From NCBI GenBank assembly GCA_024291935.2, contig CM044322.1:20397405-20461404 (forward strand): a DNA stretch of 64,000 nt, read 5' to 3'. The notes beneath the pieces are model-generated. The model ran no database searches. It was not told the DNA's origin and saw nothing but the letters and a program-made list of their open reading frames with translations. The position numbers and the translations under genes are program-made. Positions 33,664-43,444 of this stretch are shown here, piece by piece; position 1 is the first letter of the stretch, and every line of letters begins with the position of its first letter. The stretch is from Okapia johnstoni. Taxonomy: Eukaryota > Chordata > Mammalia > Artiodactyla > Giraffidae.

Positions 33664-33676
33664 CAGCCTGCTTTCT

Positions 33677-34405
33677 GCTTATAGAGATTTGGGGACAGGA
33701 GATCTTTTGGCATCTCAAACAGTTAGTCCCAAGTTGATAATATTTTACCAATGCAGATGTTTCAGAAGTTTTGTGTCTCCCATGTCTGATTTTAGTCAAT
33801 TCCATGTTAGTTACACCTACAACATTAAAAAATTTTGAGAGATGCCTCCCTCTTGAGACTAATTTTAGCTACCTTGGGTTTATTAAGTGTCCATGGGATT
33901 ATGCTTTCTGTCTTTCTGGGAGCACTTTGTTCAGCTGAAAGGAACTGATAGGCACCAATTCAGTCCTTTCAAAAGTTGTGACAAAGGATGTGAGAACTGC
34001 ACCCTTGATATAGTCTTTTTCCTGAGGCTGATAAGATGGTAAAGTGAAAAACAGTTGTGAACCCCTGGAAATTCAGGGCTTTCTATATTCTCTCTCAGTT
34101 TTGTTGGCCAGCTGCTCAGTTTCTTTTCAAACTCAAGTTTGTCTTGCAAAACCTTATCCAGCTGGTAACAACCAAATTGTACTATCAACGTTCTGCCCTG
34201 ACACTCTCTTTCTCAATGCTTCAAGTTCATTAGGCACATTTTCTATCTTCCAAATTATCCCAGATGAGTTTTGCCAAGGGCTTCATCACTACATAACATG
34301 GATGGCATGTCTCTAGCTCTCCATAACGGTTTCCTCATCATCTGCTGCCTAATCACCAAACTACAGTAACATGTTTTAGACTGACATGATGGCAAAACTG
34401 CACTT
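33677..34405. other. unassigned, probably old repeat DNA
   Basis: No gene was recognised. 34080-34300 (CAGCTGCTCAGTTTC ... AGTTCATTAGGCACATTTTC) may be a decayed old element, but I cannot place it. Confidence 0.35.
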
Positions 34406-34850
34406 CTGCTCAAAATTTGTGTTGCTTAACTATTGTCACAATAATACTGCATTGTAATCTACCCCCAAATGAGTTACTTACAATAACAAGCACTTATGCT
34501 CAGTCACCTGTGTCCTGGATGATTGTCATTCAACTGATTTCAGCTGACTTCAGTTAATGACCCTGTCTTAGGTTGCAAATTAACTGATGTTGGCTCCAGG
34601 CTAGGTTTTGAGCTCAAGTCTTTCCTACCTATTTCAGCCTAGATTGTAAAGGGGCAGCAGCAGCTTGGGGATAAGCTCTTTTTATAGTATTATCACTGAG
34701 TGCTAGCCCAGTCCAACTACACATGTAAAGGTTTCTTCTTGCATCATACCCACCAACATCCCACTGGACAAAGCAAATGACATGACCAAACCTCACATCA
34801 ATGAAATAGGGAAGTATACTCTGTCCACAGTGGGAAGGGGAAGGAATGAC
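34406..34850 (+). repeat. ancient interspersed repeat, copy B (family uncertain)
   Basis: CAATAACAAGCACTTATGCTC, CACTGGACAAAGCAAATGAC and GGGAAGTATACTCTGTCC parallel copy A at 32780-33260. The name is not known. Confidence 0.45.
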
Positions 34851-35250
34851 TTTTTGGATGATTTCATTCAGGTGATCACCCTAGGATTCACTTTCAAGAT
34901 ATTGATGTCAAAAAGAGAAAGGAAATGGATATTTATCAAATGTCTTACTCCAGGTATCTGGTTTTTCAATTTATTCCTCACCACAGCTCTATGACCAGTT
35001 TCTGACAAATGGGATGCAAATGGTGTGTGAACTTTTGTATTGTGTCCTTGAAAGAAATGGGCATGCTCTCTTGTTGCTCCTTTCTGTCTCCTGATGGCTG
35101 GGACTTGAAGAGCCTATTAGATCCCAAATGAAAGCCACACATTGTTGATGGCAGGCTGCTTTCTCAGTTCTGGATTATTATGCGAATGAGAATCTTTGCT
35201 CTTGTTTAAGTCATGTTAAAAAAAGAAATCTTTGTTACAGTAGCTTCATT
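34851..35250. other. unique non-coding sequence
   Basis: Nothing recognisable. Confidence 0.35.
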
Positions 35251-35908
35251 GTAGTTGTTCAGTCACTAAACTGTGTCTAACTCTTTGCAACCCCATGAAT
35301 GGCAGCATGTCAGGCTTCCCTGTCCTTCACTATCTCCCAGAGTTTGCTCAAACTCATGTCCATTCAGTTGGCGATGCCGTCCAACCATCTCATCCTCTGT
35401 TGTCCCCTTCTTCTCCTGCCTTCAATCTTTCCCAGCATCAGGGTCTTTTCCAATGAGTCAGCTTTTCACATCAGTTGGCCAAAGTATTGAAGCTTCAGCA
35501 TCAGCATCAGTGCTTCCAATCAATATTCAGGGTTGATTTCCTTTAGGATTGATTGGTTTGATCTCCTTGCTGTCCAAGGCACTCTCAAGTCTTCTCCAGC
35601 ACCACAATTCATAAGCATCAATTCTTCAGTGTTCAGCCTTCTTTGTAGTCCAACTTTCACATCCATACATGACTACTGGAAAAAAACATAGCTTTGATTA
35701 TACAGACCTTTGTTGGCAAAGTGGTGTCTTTGCTTTTTAATACTCTGTCTTGGTAGGTCATAGCTTTTCTTCCAAGGAGCAAGCATCTTTTAATTTCATG
35801 GCTGCAGTCACCATCTGCACTGATTTTGGAGCCCAAGAAAATACAATCTGTCACTGCTTCCACTTTTTCCCCACCTATTTGCTATGAAGTGATAGGACTG
35901 GATGCTAC
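35251..35908 (-). mobile_element. BovB LINE, 5'-truncated, 0.66 kb
   Basis: Antisense BovB from its 3' end (TTGTTCAGTCACTAAACTG) up to the segment encoding the start of the post-RT region. The minus-strand peptide contains F-L-G-S-K-I-S-A-D-G-D-C-S and L-L-G-R-K-A-M-T. Frame breaks are present. Confidence 0.94.
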
Positions 35909-36919
35909 GAACTGTACATAATACTTTTAGATTGTTACATCATAGGGGAAAAACCATCCTGTTTAAACCACTGCATTTTGGGGTGTCTTTGTTAAAGGAA
36001 CATGGTTGGTTTCTTAACAAATAGAGATTGTTATACTACCCTTCATGGTGGTTGAAGGGATTAAGTGAGATAATGTGACAAAACCCCAGAACCTAGTAGA
36101 CTTTCTGAATAATTTGTAATAGTAATAATAAGATACTAGACACATATGTAATTTATATAAATGTAAACAATAATATATAAAATACAATTAATATAAATTT
36201 AATTATTATAATAACTACTGATCAAGTTCTAGACACAGTCACTGAAGATTATTAGCTCTAAGAAACTGTCAATTTTAGTTCATAGGGAACCCCCTCTTTC
36301 TGCTGTCTCCATCACCTTCCCTGTAGTAGCTGCCTCTATCATCTTCAACTGTAGTCCACTTAGACTTCAACTAGTTTGTCTATAAGTAGTCCTGAGAATA
36401 GTGAAGAGCTGGAGGTATTTAAGTGGGAGAACTCAGGCCTTGAGTGAGATATGCTGAGTGCAGTTGAGATGTTTCACTGGTTTCCGAAATGAAATAGTAG
36501 AAGTGCTGTGTATTTTTTCCCCTTCAAATCACAGAGTCTAGATTTTTAAATTATAGCTCAATCCCTGCCAGACCACTCTCAAGTTCATATAGGTAGTTCA
36601 AGGAAAATTCATCACCATTTCTGGAAAAACAGCCTTACATTTAATAGTCTATGGACAGAAGATCAATAATAGTCTCTATGCATAAGTAGAATAGTATATT
36701 TTCATTATATATTCAAGGTTTATGGAGAGGTGTCATGAGACTGGCAAAAAGAGTGGCTCTCATGCCTCAAAGAAAATCTGTCCTTTGTTCCTTAAGTAAG
36801 CATTTATTGAGCATTTTCACAAGCCTGGTGCTTCGTTAGGGATATAGAAATGAATGAGACGTATTTTCTACTCACAAAGAGCTCACTATCTTGTAGTTGC
36901 TAGAAGGCAATATATGTCA
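35909..36919. other. AT-rich, mostly unique sequence
   Basis: 36045-36110 (GGGATTAAGTGAGATAATGTG) may be a MIR end. 36105-36215 is almost pure A/T with TAATA and ATATAA repeats. 36795-36900 resembles an old repeat (TAAGCATTTATTGAGC). No gene was recognised. Confidence 0.4.
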
Positions 36920-37043
36920 TGCTTAAGAGCATGGAGTCTGGAGCTGGTCTAGTTGGGTTCAGTCTCTGGCTCTGATGCTTAGTGGCCTTATGACCTTGGC
37001 AGTTCACCTAAGTGCTTTGTGCCTCACTAGCTTCTTCTGTCAT

Positions 37044-37165
37044 TGTGTTAGTCACTCAGTCGTGGCCAACTCTTTGAGACCCCAAGGACTGTAGCCCACC
37101 AGGCTCTTCTTTCCATGGAATTCTCCAGGCAAGAATACTGGAGTGGGCTGCCATTTCCTTCTCCA
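37044..37165 (-). mobile_element. Bov-tA/BovA SINE, 5'-truncated, with 16-bp TSD
   Basis: Only about 122 bp of the BovA body is present in antisense (TGTGTTAGTCACTCAGTCG to CCATTTCCTTCTCCA). A perfect TSD TAGCTTCTTCTGTCAT (37028-37043 and 37166-37181) flanks it. The truncation therefore happened during insertion. Confidence 0.95.
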
Positions 37166-37220
37166 TAGCTTCTTCTGTCATATGGAGATAATAATGTATT
37201 TCTTTGGGTGGTTAAGCATT

Positions 37221-37437
37221 CATGCATGCATGCTCAGTCATGTCCAAGTCTTTGCAATTCTGTGGACTATAGCCTGCCAGGCTCCTCTGTACATGGAATT
37301 CTCAAGGCAGTAATACTGGAGTGGGTTGCCACTTCCTCCTCCAGGGCAACTTCCTGACCCAGGGATCAAACCTGAGTTTCTTGTGTCTCCTGCACAGTCA
37401 GGCAGATTCTTTACCACTGTGCCACCTGGGAAGCCCT
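37221..37437 (-). mobile_element. Bov-tA SINE with TSD
   Basis: Antisense full-length copy with a CATGCATGCATG tail and an altered B box. TTAAGCATT (37212-37220 and 37438-37446) is the TSD. Confidence 0.93.
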
Positions 37438-37613
37438 TTAAGCATTAAGTCAGTTAATACAGGTAAGGCACTTAGAATACTGCCTGGCACATACTAAGGT
37501 GGCACATTCTATGTTGGCCATTATTATCCACTGGACTGTAAGCTCTGTGAGGGCAGGGATCTTATCTGATTTTCTCACTGCTGTATATTTAGCAGCTAGC
37601 CTAGAGGCCGGAG

Positions 37614-37830
37614 GAGGCTTCCCAGGTGGCACAGTAGTAAAGAATCTGCTTGCCAATGTAGGAGACACAGGAGACGTGGGTACAAGCCCTGGGTCAGGAA
37701 AATCCCCCGGAGGAGGAAGTGGCCATCCACTCTAGTATTCTTGCTTGGAAAGTCCCATGGGCAGAGGAGCCTAGTGGGTTATAGTCCATGGGGTCATAAA
37801 GAGTCAGACATGACTGAGTACACACACATA
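37614..37830 (+). mobile_element. Bov-tA SINE in L2
   Basis: Full-length copy with a poor B box (GGTACAAGCCC). CTAGAGGCCGGA just upstream and CTAGGGCCTGGA just downstream (37834) are a probable decayed TSD. Confidence 0.92.
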
Positions 37831-37879
37831 CTAGGGCCTGGAACCAGTAAGCATTCAGTAAACATTTGTTGATTAATGA

Positions 37880-38093
37880 GGTGGTGCTAGTGGTAAAGAA
37901 CCCGCCTGGCCATGCAGGAGACACAGGAGATGTTGGTTCCATCCCTGGGTCAGAAAGATCCCCTGGAGGAAGGCATGGCAACCTACTCCAGTATTCTTGC
38001 CTGGAGAATCCCATGGACAGAAGAGCCTGGTGGGTTGCAGTCCATGGGGTTGCGAATAGTGGGACATGACTGAACAACTTAGCACACACATAT
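37880..38093 (+). mobile_element. Bov-tA SINE in L2
   Basis: It lacks the first bases of the head and starts at AGGTGGTGCTAGTGG. The B box is GGTTCCATCCC. The ACACACATATTC tail runs into the resumed L2 sequence. TSD candidates (GATTAATGA / GATGAATGA) overlap the host's own TGAATGA repeats. Confidence 0.9.
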
Positions 38094-38102
38094 TCGATGA
38101 AT

Positions 38103-40104
38103 GAATTGAAGAAAGTAGGGAAAACCACTAGACCATTCAGGTATGACCTAAATCAAATCCCTAATGACTATGCAGAGGAAGTGACAAGTAGATTCAAGGG
38201 ATTAGATCTGATAGACCGAGTGCCTGAAGAACTATGGACAGAGGTTTGTGATTGTATAGGAGGCAGTGATCAAGAGCATCCCCAGGAAAAAGAAATGCAA
38301 AAAGGCAAAATTGTTGTCTGAGGAGGCCTTGCAAACAGCTATGTAAAGAAGAGATGTGAAAGGCAAAGAAGAAAAGGAAAGATATACCCATTTGAATGCA
38401 GAGTTCCAAACAATAGCAAGGAGAGATAAGAAAGCCTTCCTCAGTGATCAATGCAAAGAAATAGAGGAAATCAACAAAATGGGAAAGACTAGAGATCTCT
38501 TCAAGAAAATTAGAGATACCAAGGGAACATTTCATGCAAAAGTGGGCTCAATAAAGGACAGAAATGGTATGGACCTAACAGAAGCAGAAGATGTTAAGAA
38601 GAGATGGCAAGAATACACAGAAGAATTGTACAAAAAAGAGGTGATGGAATTCCAGTTGAGCTATTTCAAATCCTACAAGATGATGTGAAGGTGCTGCACT
38701 CAATATGCCAGCAAATTTGGAAAACTCAGCAGTGTCCGCAGGACTGGAAAAGATCCATTTTCATTCCAATCTCAAAGAAAGGCAATGCCAAAGAATGCTT
38801 GAACTATCGCACAGTTGTACTCATTTCATATGCTGGCAAAGAAATGCTCAAAATTCTCCAAGGCAGGGTTCAGCAATATGTGAACTGTGAAATTCCAGAT
38901 GTTCAAGCTGGATTTAGAAAAGGCAAAGGAACCAGAGATCAAATTGCTAACATCCGTCGGATCATTGAGAAAGTGAGAGTTCCAGAAAAACATCTATTTC
39001 TGCTTTATTGACTATGTCAAAGCCTTTGACTGTGTGGATCACAATAAACTGTGGAAAATTCTTCAAGAGATGGGAATACCAGACCACCTGACCTGCCTCC
39101 CGAGAAATCTGTATGCAGGTCAGGAAGCAACATTTAGAACTGGACATGGAACAACAGACTGGTTCCTAACTGGGAAAGGAGTACGTCAAGGCTGTATATT
39201 GTCACCCTGCTTATTTAACTTATATGCAGAGTACATCATGAGAAATGCTGGCCTGGATGAAGCACAAGCTGGAATCAAGATTGCCAGGAGAAATATCAAT
39301 AACCTCAGATATGCAGATGACACCACCCTCATGGCAGAAAGTGAAGAAGAACTAAAGAGCCTCTTGATGAAAGTGAAAGAGGACAATGAAAAAGTTGGCT
39401 TGAAACTCAGCATTCAGAAAACTAAGATCATGGCATCTGGTCCCATCACTTCATGGCAAATAGATGAGGAAACAGTGGAAACAGTGACAGATTTTATTTT
39501 ATTTTTTGGCTCCAAAATCACTGCAGATGGTGACTGCAACCATGAAATTAAAAGACGCTTACTCCTTGGAAGAAAAGTTATGACCATCCTAGAGAGCTTA
39601 TTAAAAAGTAGAGACATTACTTTACCAACAAAAGTCCGTCTAGTCAAAGCTATGTTTTTTCTAGTAGTCATGTATGGATGTGAGAGTTGGACTCTAAAGA
39701 AAGCTGAGTGCCAAAGAATTGATGCTTTTGAACTGTGGTGTTGGAGAAGACTCTTGAGAGTCCCTTGGACTGCAAGAGATCCAACCAGTCCATCCTAAAG
39801 GAACTCGGTCCTGAGTACTTTTGGAAGGACTGATGCTGAAGCTGAAACTCCAATACTTTGGTCACCTGATGCGAAGAACTGACTCATTTGAAAAGACCCT
39901 GATGTTGTCAAAGATTGAAGGTGGGAGGTGAAGGGGACGACAGAGGATGAGATGGTTGGATGCCATCGCTGACTCAATGGACATGAGTTTGAGTAAACTC
40001 TGAGAGTTGGTGATGAACAGGGAGGCCTGGCATGCTGCAGTCCATGGGATCACAAAGAGTCAGACATGACTGAGTGACTGAACTAACTAACTAACTAACT
40101 AATG
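38103..40104 (+). mobile_element. BovB LINE, longest copy in the window (2.0 kb)
   Basis: The element starts in the linker between endonuclease and reverse transcriptase and runs to the BovB 3' end with an (AACT)n tail (40082-40102). Readable RT blocks include D-Y-V-K-A-F-D-C-V (from 39010), G-V-R-Q-G-C-I-L-S-P, and an intact Y-A-D-D (39310-39321). The coding frame is broken: a stop near 38320, an apparent internal deletion at about 38640 where TACAAAAAAGA jumps to GGTGATGGAATTCC, a frameshift near 38970-39000, and a further break after 39790. The endonuclease domain is absent. It is non-functional. Confidence 0.96.
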
Positions 40105-40189
40105 TGATAAATGATATAATGAATATATAACTGAATATATTGGCATTCAAGGTTTCTGTTCCTGCAGATCCTCCATCTTGCAAAATGTT

Positions 40190-40380
40190 TCATTGAGCAC
40201 TTACTATGCTTTGACTCCATGTTGACTGATTTCATTTAGCTATCCATAAGTTTTATGAGTTATGTATCGTCAACACAATTCACAGATATGGAAGTCAAGG
40301 CTCAGAGAGATAAAACGACTGGCCTGAGTTTACACAGATGCTAATGGGCACGTTCAGAATTTGAACAGAGCACATTGCTG
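40190..40380 (-). repeat. MIR SINE
   Basis: CATTGAGCACTTACTATGC, AGTCAAGGCTCAGAGAG and CAGAATTTGAACAGAGCA are antisense MIR blocks in order. It lies about 120 bp upstream of the candidate exon. Confidence 0.75.
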
Positions 40381-40497
40381 CTCAACTGCTGGAGCTTTTG
40401 AACTCCTGCCCTCTCCTGCCTCCTGATGTTCTGTAATGGGCAAGCTGTTGGCACCATCTGTACTCTCACACGCACTGCCCTGTGTTTCCTCATGCAG

Positions 40498-40782
40498 GTG
40501 CCCATCTACAGTATGCAAAGGGAACTGAGCACATTGGAAAAGGTATCTTGGCTGCCACGTGCTCTTCACATGGTTTACCAGCTGAGAAGTGGAGAGCGAG
40601 CTTTGGCTCTGAATGCTGACGGGCTCATTGCCATGGCGGCTCCTGTCTTCCTTCATGTTCAGGAAGCAGAAGATGCAGTTGAACTTGGAACTGATGTGTC
40701 TGTCCCCGTCTTTATTTACCCAGGACAGCGCTCTATCACAGGAGCTCCTAAGTGTCTGACAAAGAAGAAGGCATCTCATTAG
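40498..40782 (+). CDS. putative terminal coding exon of an unidentified gene
   Basis: What is seen: a pyrimidine-rich stretch (CTGCCCTGTGTTTCCTC) and ATGCAG acceptor end at 40497. 94 sense codons follow, then TAG (40780-40782). The frame begins V-P-I-Y-S-M-Q-R-E and ends T-K-K-K-A-S-H. The peptide is balanced and non-repetitive, with a hydrophobic middle (A-L-N-A-D-G-L-I-A-M-A-A-P-V-F-L) and a basic C-terminus. It matches no transposon family that I know, is repeat-free, and has no A-tail or TSD to suggest a retrocopy. The frame stays open upstream to 40426, so a start at the Met there is formally possible, but the splice site makes an internal or last exon likelier. The opposite strand is also open over 40354-40845, which weakens frame length as evidence. 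I do not recognise the protein and name no function. No other exon of the gene was found in the window. Confidence 0.5.
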   Translation: MPIYSMQRELSTLEKVSWLPRALHMVYQLRSGERALALNADGLIAMAAPVFLHVQEAEDAVELGTDVSVPVFIYPGQRSITGAPKCLTKKKASH

Positions 40783-41203
40783 TGCCTGGGAAGTTATGGG
40801 GTGGGCAGATGGTGGCTGTTTTCTTCTTTTCCTGAACAGAAACACAAATGTCTCAGAGAATGTCGTGGAAGCTTAAATTCTGGAGACTTCGGTAGCCAAG
40901 GCAGAACAGTCCCTCTCTCTGTCCCTTTCTTTACCTTTTGTTAATCGTAAAACCAAATGCTTTCTAGCCTCTTGCTGTCAAGTTGGTATTTACAAGCAGT
41001 ACAGTCCTATCAGGTCAAGGGAGAGCCGCAGTTCCTAGATGTGCCTTGATATACATTCTTGACTTAGCAGCTGTCCCAAGCCCTGTGTGACTAGATGAGT
41101 TGGGTGAGGGGAACTGCAGGTAACCTGGTACCTTTCATCATTGGCAGGGTTGTCTGTACATAACAAGGTATCATATAGTGTCAGAAAACTCTAGTCAATT
41201 AAA
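40783..41203 (+). other. possible 3' UTR of the putative exon
   Basis: About 420 bp of repeat-free sequence follow the stop and contain a candidate polyadenylation signal ATTAAA at 41198-41203. There is no independent support for transcription. An old MIR begins at about 41325. Confidence 0.3.
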
Positions 41204-41279
41204 TCTAGGTCTTTCATCTTCAGGAACCAATGTCTGGAAGAACTGTGATTTGATTGTTTAATAATATCCTCATGTTGGA

Positions 41280-41326
41280 CGGAAAATAATAATGACGATA
41301 ATAGTAACCACGATGATAACAACAGA
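41280..41326. repeat. imperfect AAT/GAT simple repeat
   Basis: AATAATAATGACGATAATAG and GATGATAACAACAGATAAT form a degenerate trinucleotide tract next to a MIR. Confidence 0.6.
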
Positions 41327-41430
41327 TAATATTTACTGAGCGCTTCTGTGTGCCCACACTGAGCTTAAGTGCTTGGCATGCACTATCTAATTTAGTCATC
41401 AGAACAATCTTATGAGTGTTTTGTGTAACA
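41327..41430 (-). repeat. MIR SINE fragment
   Basis: ATTTACTGAGCGCTTCTGTG, CTTAAGTGCTTGGCATGCAC and AATCTTATGAGTG give the antisense 3' half of MIR. Confidence 0.75.
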
Positions 41431-41439
41431 AAAATTAAA

Positions 41440-42290
41440 CACCTGGTATCTGCTCTTCATTGTTTTAGGCATTTGGGATAGATCAGTGAGCCAAACAGCA
41501 GGGAAGAATAAACAGCAGATGAAATAATTGAGTTATATGGTATGCTAGAAGGTGATGAGTGCTATGCAAAAAAAAAAAAAAGTATAGCAGAGATGAGGGT
41601 ATTTGGAGTATGCGGAGGGACAGTTTGCCATTTTAAATAGGGTGGTTGTGGGGGAGGTGACGTTGGATGGAAGACTTGGAAGATACGAAGGGAATGAGTG
41701 CTGCAGAGAACTGGGGGAAAGGGGAACCAGCAAAGGCCAGGGGTGAGAGCATGCTGGGTACTTAAATTTTTATATTTCATCTCTATTTATTTTTATTTTT
41801 AAATTAATTTTTATTGGAGTATAGTTGCTTCACAATGTCATCTTTCTACTGTACAGCTGTTATACTGTATAACAGCTATAGTTATACACATATCCCCTCT
41901 TTTCTGGATTATTTCTCCATTATGGTCACCACAGAGCATTGAGTAGAGTTCCCTGTGCTATACAATAGGTTCTCATTAGTTATCTATTTTATTTCAATCT
42001 CAGTCTCCCAGTTCATCACTCTCCCTCTCTCCTCCTTGGTATCCATACATTTGTTCTCTATCTTTTGCTTTACAAAAAAGATCATATATACCGTTTTCCT
42101 AGATTCCACATATATCATGCTGGGTACTTTTGAGAGCAGGGGGAGAGATGTGGCTCAGTGTGGAGTGAATTGGAAGAGGGGAGAAGGAGATGACACCAGA
42201 GAGGTAACGGAGGGTGCAGATAGGGGAGGAATATAATGAGGCACCCTCAGAGGGTTCTGAGCAAAAGAATATGATCTGATGTACTCTGGC
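41440..42290 (+). repeat. ancient interspersed repeat split by an L1 (family uncertain)
   Basis: The left part (AGAAGGTGATGAGTGCTATGC, GGTGGTTGTGGGGGAGGTGAC) and right part (AGAGAGGTAACGGAGGGTGC, GAGGGTTCTGAGCAAAAG) form one old repeat, related to 9150-9900. A poly(A) run at 41568-41581 lies inside it. The L1 at 41764 interrupts it. Confidence 0.5.
41764..42115 (-). mobile_element. L1 3' UTR fragment with perfect TSD
   Basis: Antisense L1 3' end from TTTTTATTGGAGTATAGTTG to TTTTCCTAGATTCCACATAT. It contains a small local duplication around CTGTTATACTGTATAACAGC, which is itself an inverted repeat. CATGCTGGGTACTT (41750-41763 and 42116-42129) is a perfect 14-bp TSD. Confidence 0.94.
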
Positions 42291-42455
42291 TATTGTGGTA
42301 GGTGATTATCATTCCTATTTTATAGCTGAGGAAACCAGGGTTTAGATGGTTCACCTGTCCAAGGTGACAGAGCTAGTAAGTGCAAGAGCAGGACAGACTT
42401 CCAAGTCTACCTGATTGCAGATGCCATGCCTCTAAGCACTACACTCTATTATCTA
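42290..42455 (-). repeat. MIR SINE
   Basis: CTATTTTATAGCTGAGGAAAC, CCAAGGTGACAGAGCTAGTAAG and CATGCCTCTAAGCACTACAC are clear antisense MIR blocks. Confidence 0.85.
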
Positions 42456-43440
42456 TATTATATGATCAACACTAATTTCCCCGCTAATAGATGATTTCCA
42501 TTTGTTCTTCATAAGTCTTCCCTCTCCTGCCCCTGCCCCTCTGCTCCTTGCCCAGCCAAGCTGAGATGTGGTGGTGATTTTTGTTCAGTCTTGTAAAAAA
42601 CTTTCACTTCTTGCTATCAATGCATTCCCACTTGCGGTTGTTTATATGCAGATTCATTTCATACAAAGACAGAATATTGTCAAGTTCCAGCTTTCTCTTT
42701 TGTTAGCCCACTAAGGGAGTGGTGAGTGTGTGAGGACCGTGTTTCGGTCGGTGGGCACCTTGGGATGAGCAGAACAATTTCAGGCATTGGCCACTCTTAA
42801 CATCCTCTTCGGTGGCCTAGAGAGTTGATGGCAGAGGGATCATAGCCACTCAGTGGGAAATTGGGGCTTATTTCATTCCTCTTTCCTGAAACTAGGCTTC
42901 TGTCTCAGTAGGGGCCCCTTTAATGAATCAGTTAAGGAGGGTATTATTATTGGATGCTGTTTTCAGCCCAATTAAAACCTTGCGACGTGTCGGTTGTGAT
43001 AATAAAAGTGAGTTAAATCTCAATTTTTCTTTATTAGGGTGTTTATTGGAAGATTGAAATGTTCATTAGGTGGAGTAAAGTCACACATCTGTCTTTTGCT
43101 CATCAGAAGCACAGTGGAAACTATATTGCACTCAGGGTTAATGTGGTGGCCATTTTTTACATGTATACATAGAGCTGAGTTCTAACTCTGCTTCTGCTGC
43201 AGGTAAAAATATGTTTATCAGGTTCACAACTCAACTCAGGGAACTTTCTTTTGCCTCGTGTAACTGTGGAAAAGCTGACCATGTTTGCTTGTCTAGAAGT
43301 AAGATAATGGGTCAATATTTGCTATATTGATGAGCCAAATATATAAAGTTTGTGGAGGACAGAATCTCATGTCAGATTTTGTGACTAACACAGAAACTAA
43401 AAACCACAGATTTTGTAAGCTTTATAATTTGGGGCCATAA
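42456..43440. other. unique sequence, candidate conserved non-coding stretch
   Basis: No repeat family was recognised from about 42480 to 43440. 42915-43085 is dense in TAAT/ATTA-type and AATAAA-like motifs (CCAATTAAAACC, TTATTAGGGTG, TGTTCATTAGG). It may be regulatory. No gene was seen. Confidence 0.35.
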
Positions 43441-43444
43441 AAAT

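Larger units (their letters stand above)
36920..37520 (+). repeat. MIR SINE split by two Bov SINEs
   Basis: The three pieces (36920-37043, 37182-37220, 37447-37520) join in MIR order: AGAGCATGGAGTCTGGAG, CTTATGACCTTGG, TATGGAGATAATAATG, then CACTTAGAATACTGCCTGGC. Each gap is filled by one younger SINE. Confidence 0.85.
37525..38102 (+). repeat. L2 LINE 3' end split by two Bov-tA SINEs
   Basis: The pieces 37525-37613 (GACTGTAAGCTCTGTGAGGG), 37831-37879 (AAGCATTCAGTAAACATTTG) and 38094-38102 (ATGAATGAA) are consecutive parts of the L2 3' end. Confidence 0.8.

Noticed and set aside
37044..38093. Regularly spaced similar units suggesting an array
   Set aside because: These are four independent SINE insertions in both orientations with their own TSDs, not a CRISPR-like or satellite array.
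39034..39798. 254-codon open frame resembling a reverse transcriptase
   Set aside because: It is the decayed RT/C-terminal part of a BovB LINE with frame breaks on both sides, not a cellular gene or retron.
40354..40845. 163-codon minus-strand frame overlapping the candidate exon
   Set aside because: No splice signals or recognisable domain. The plus-strand reading has a better acceptor and composition, so this is treated as its shadow.
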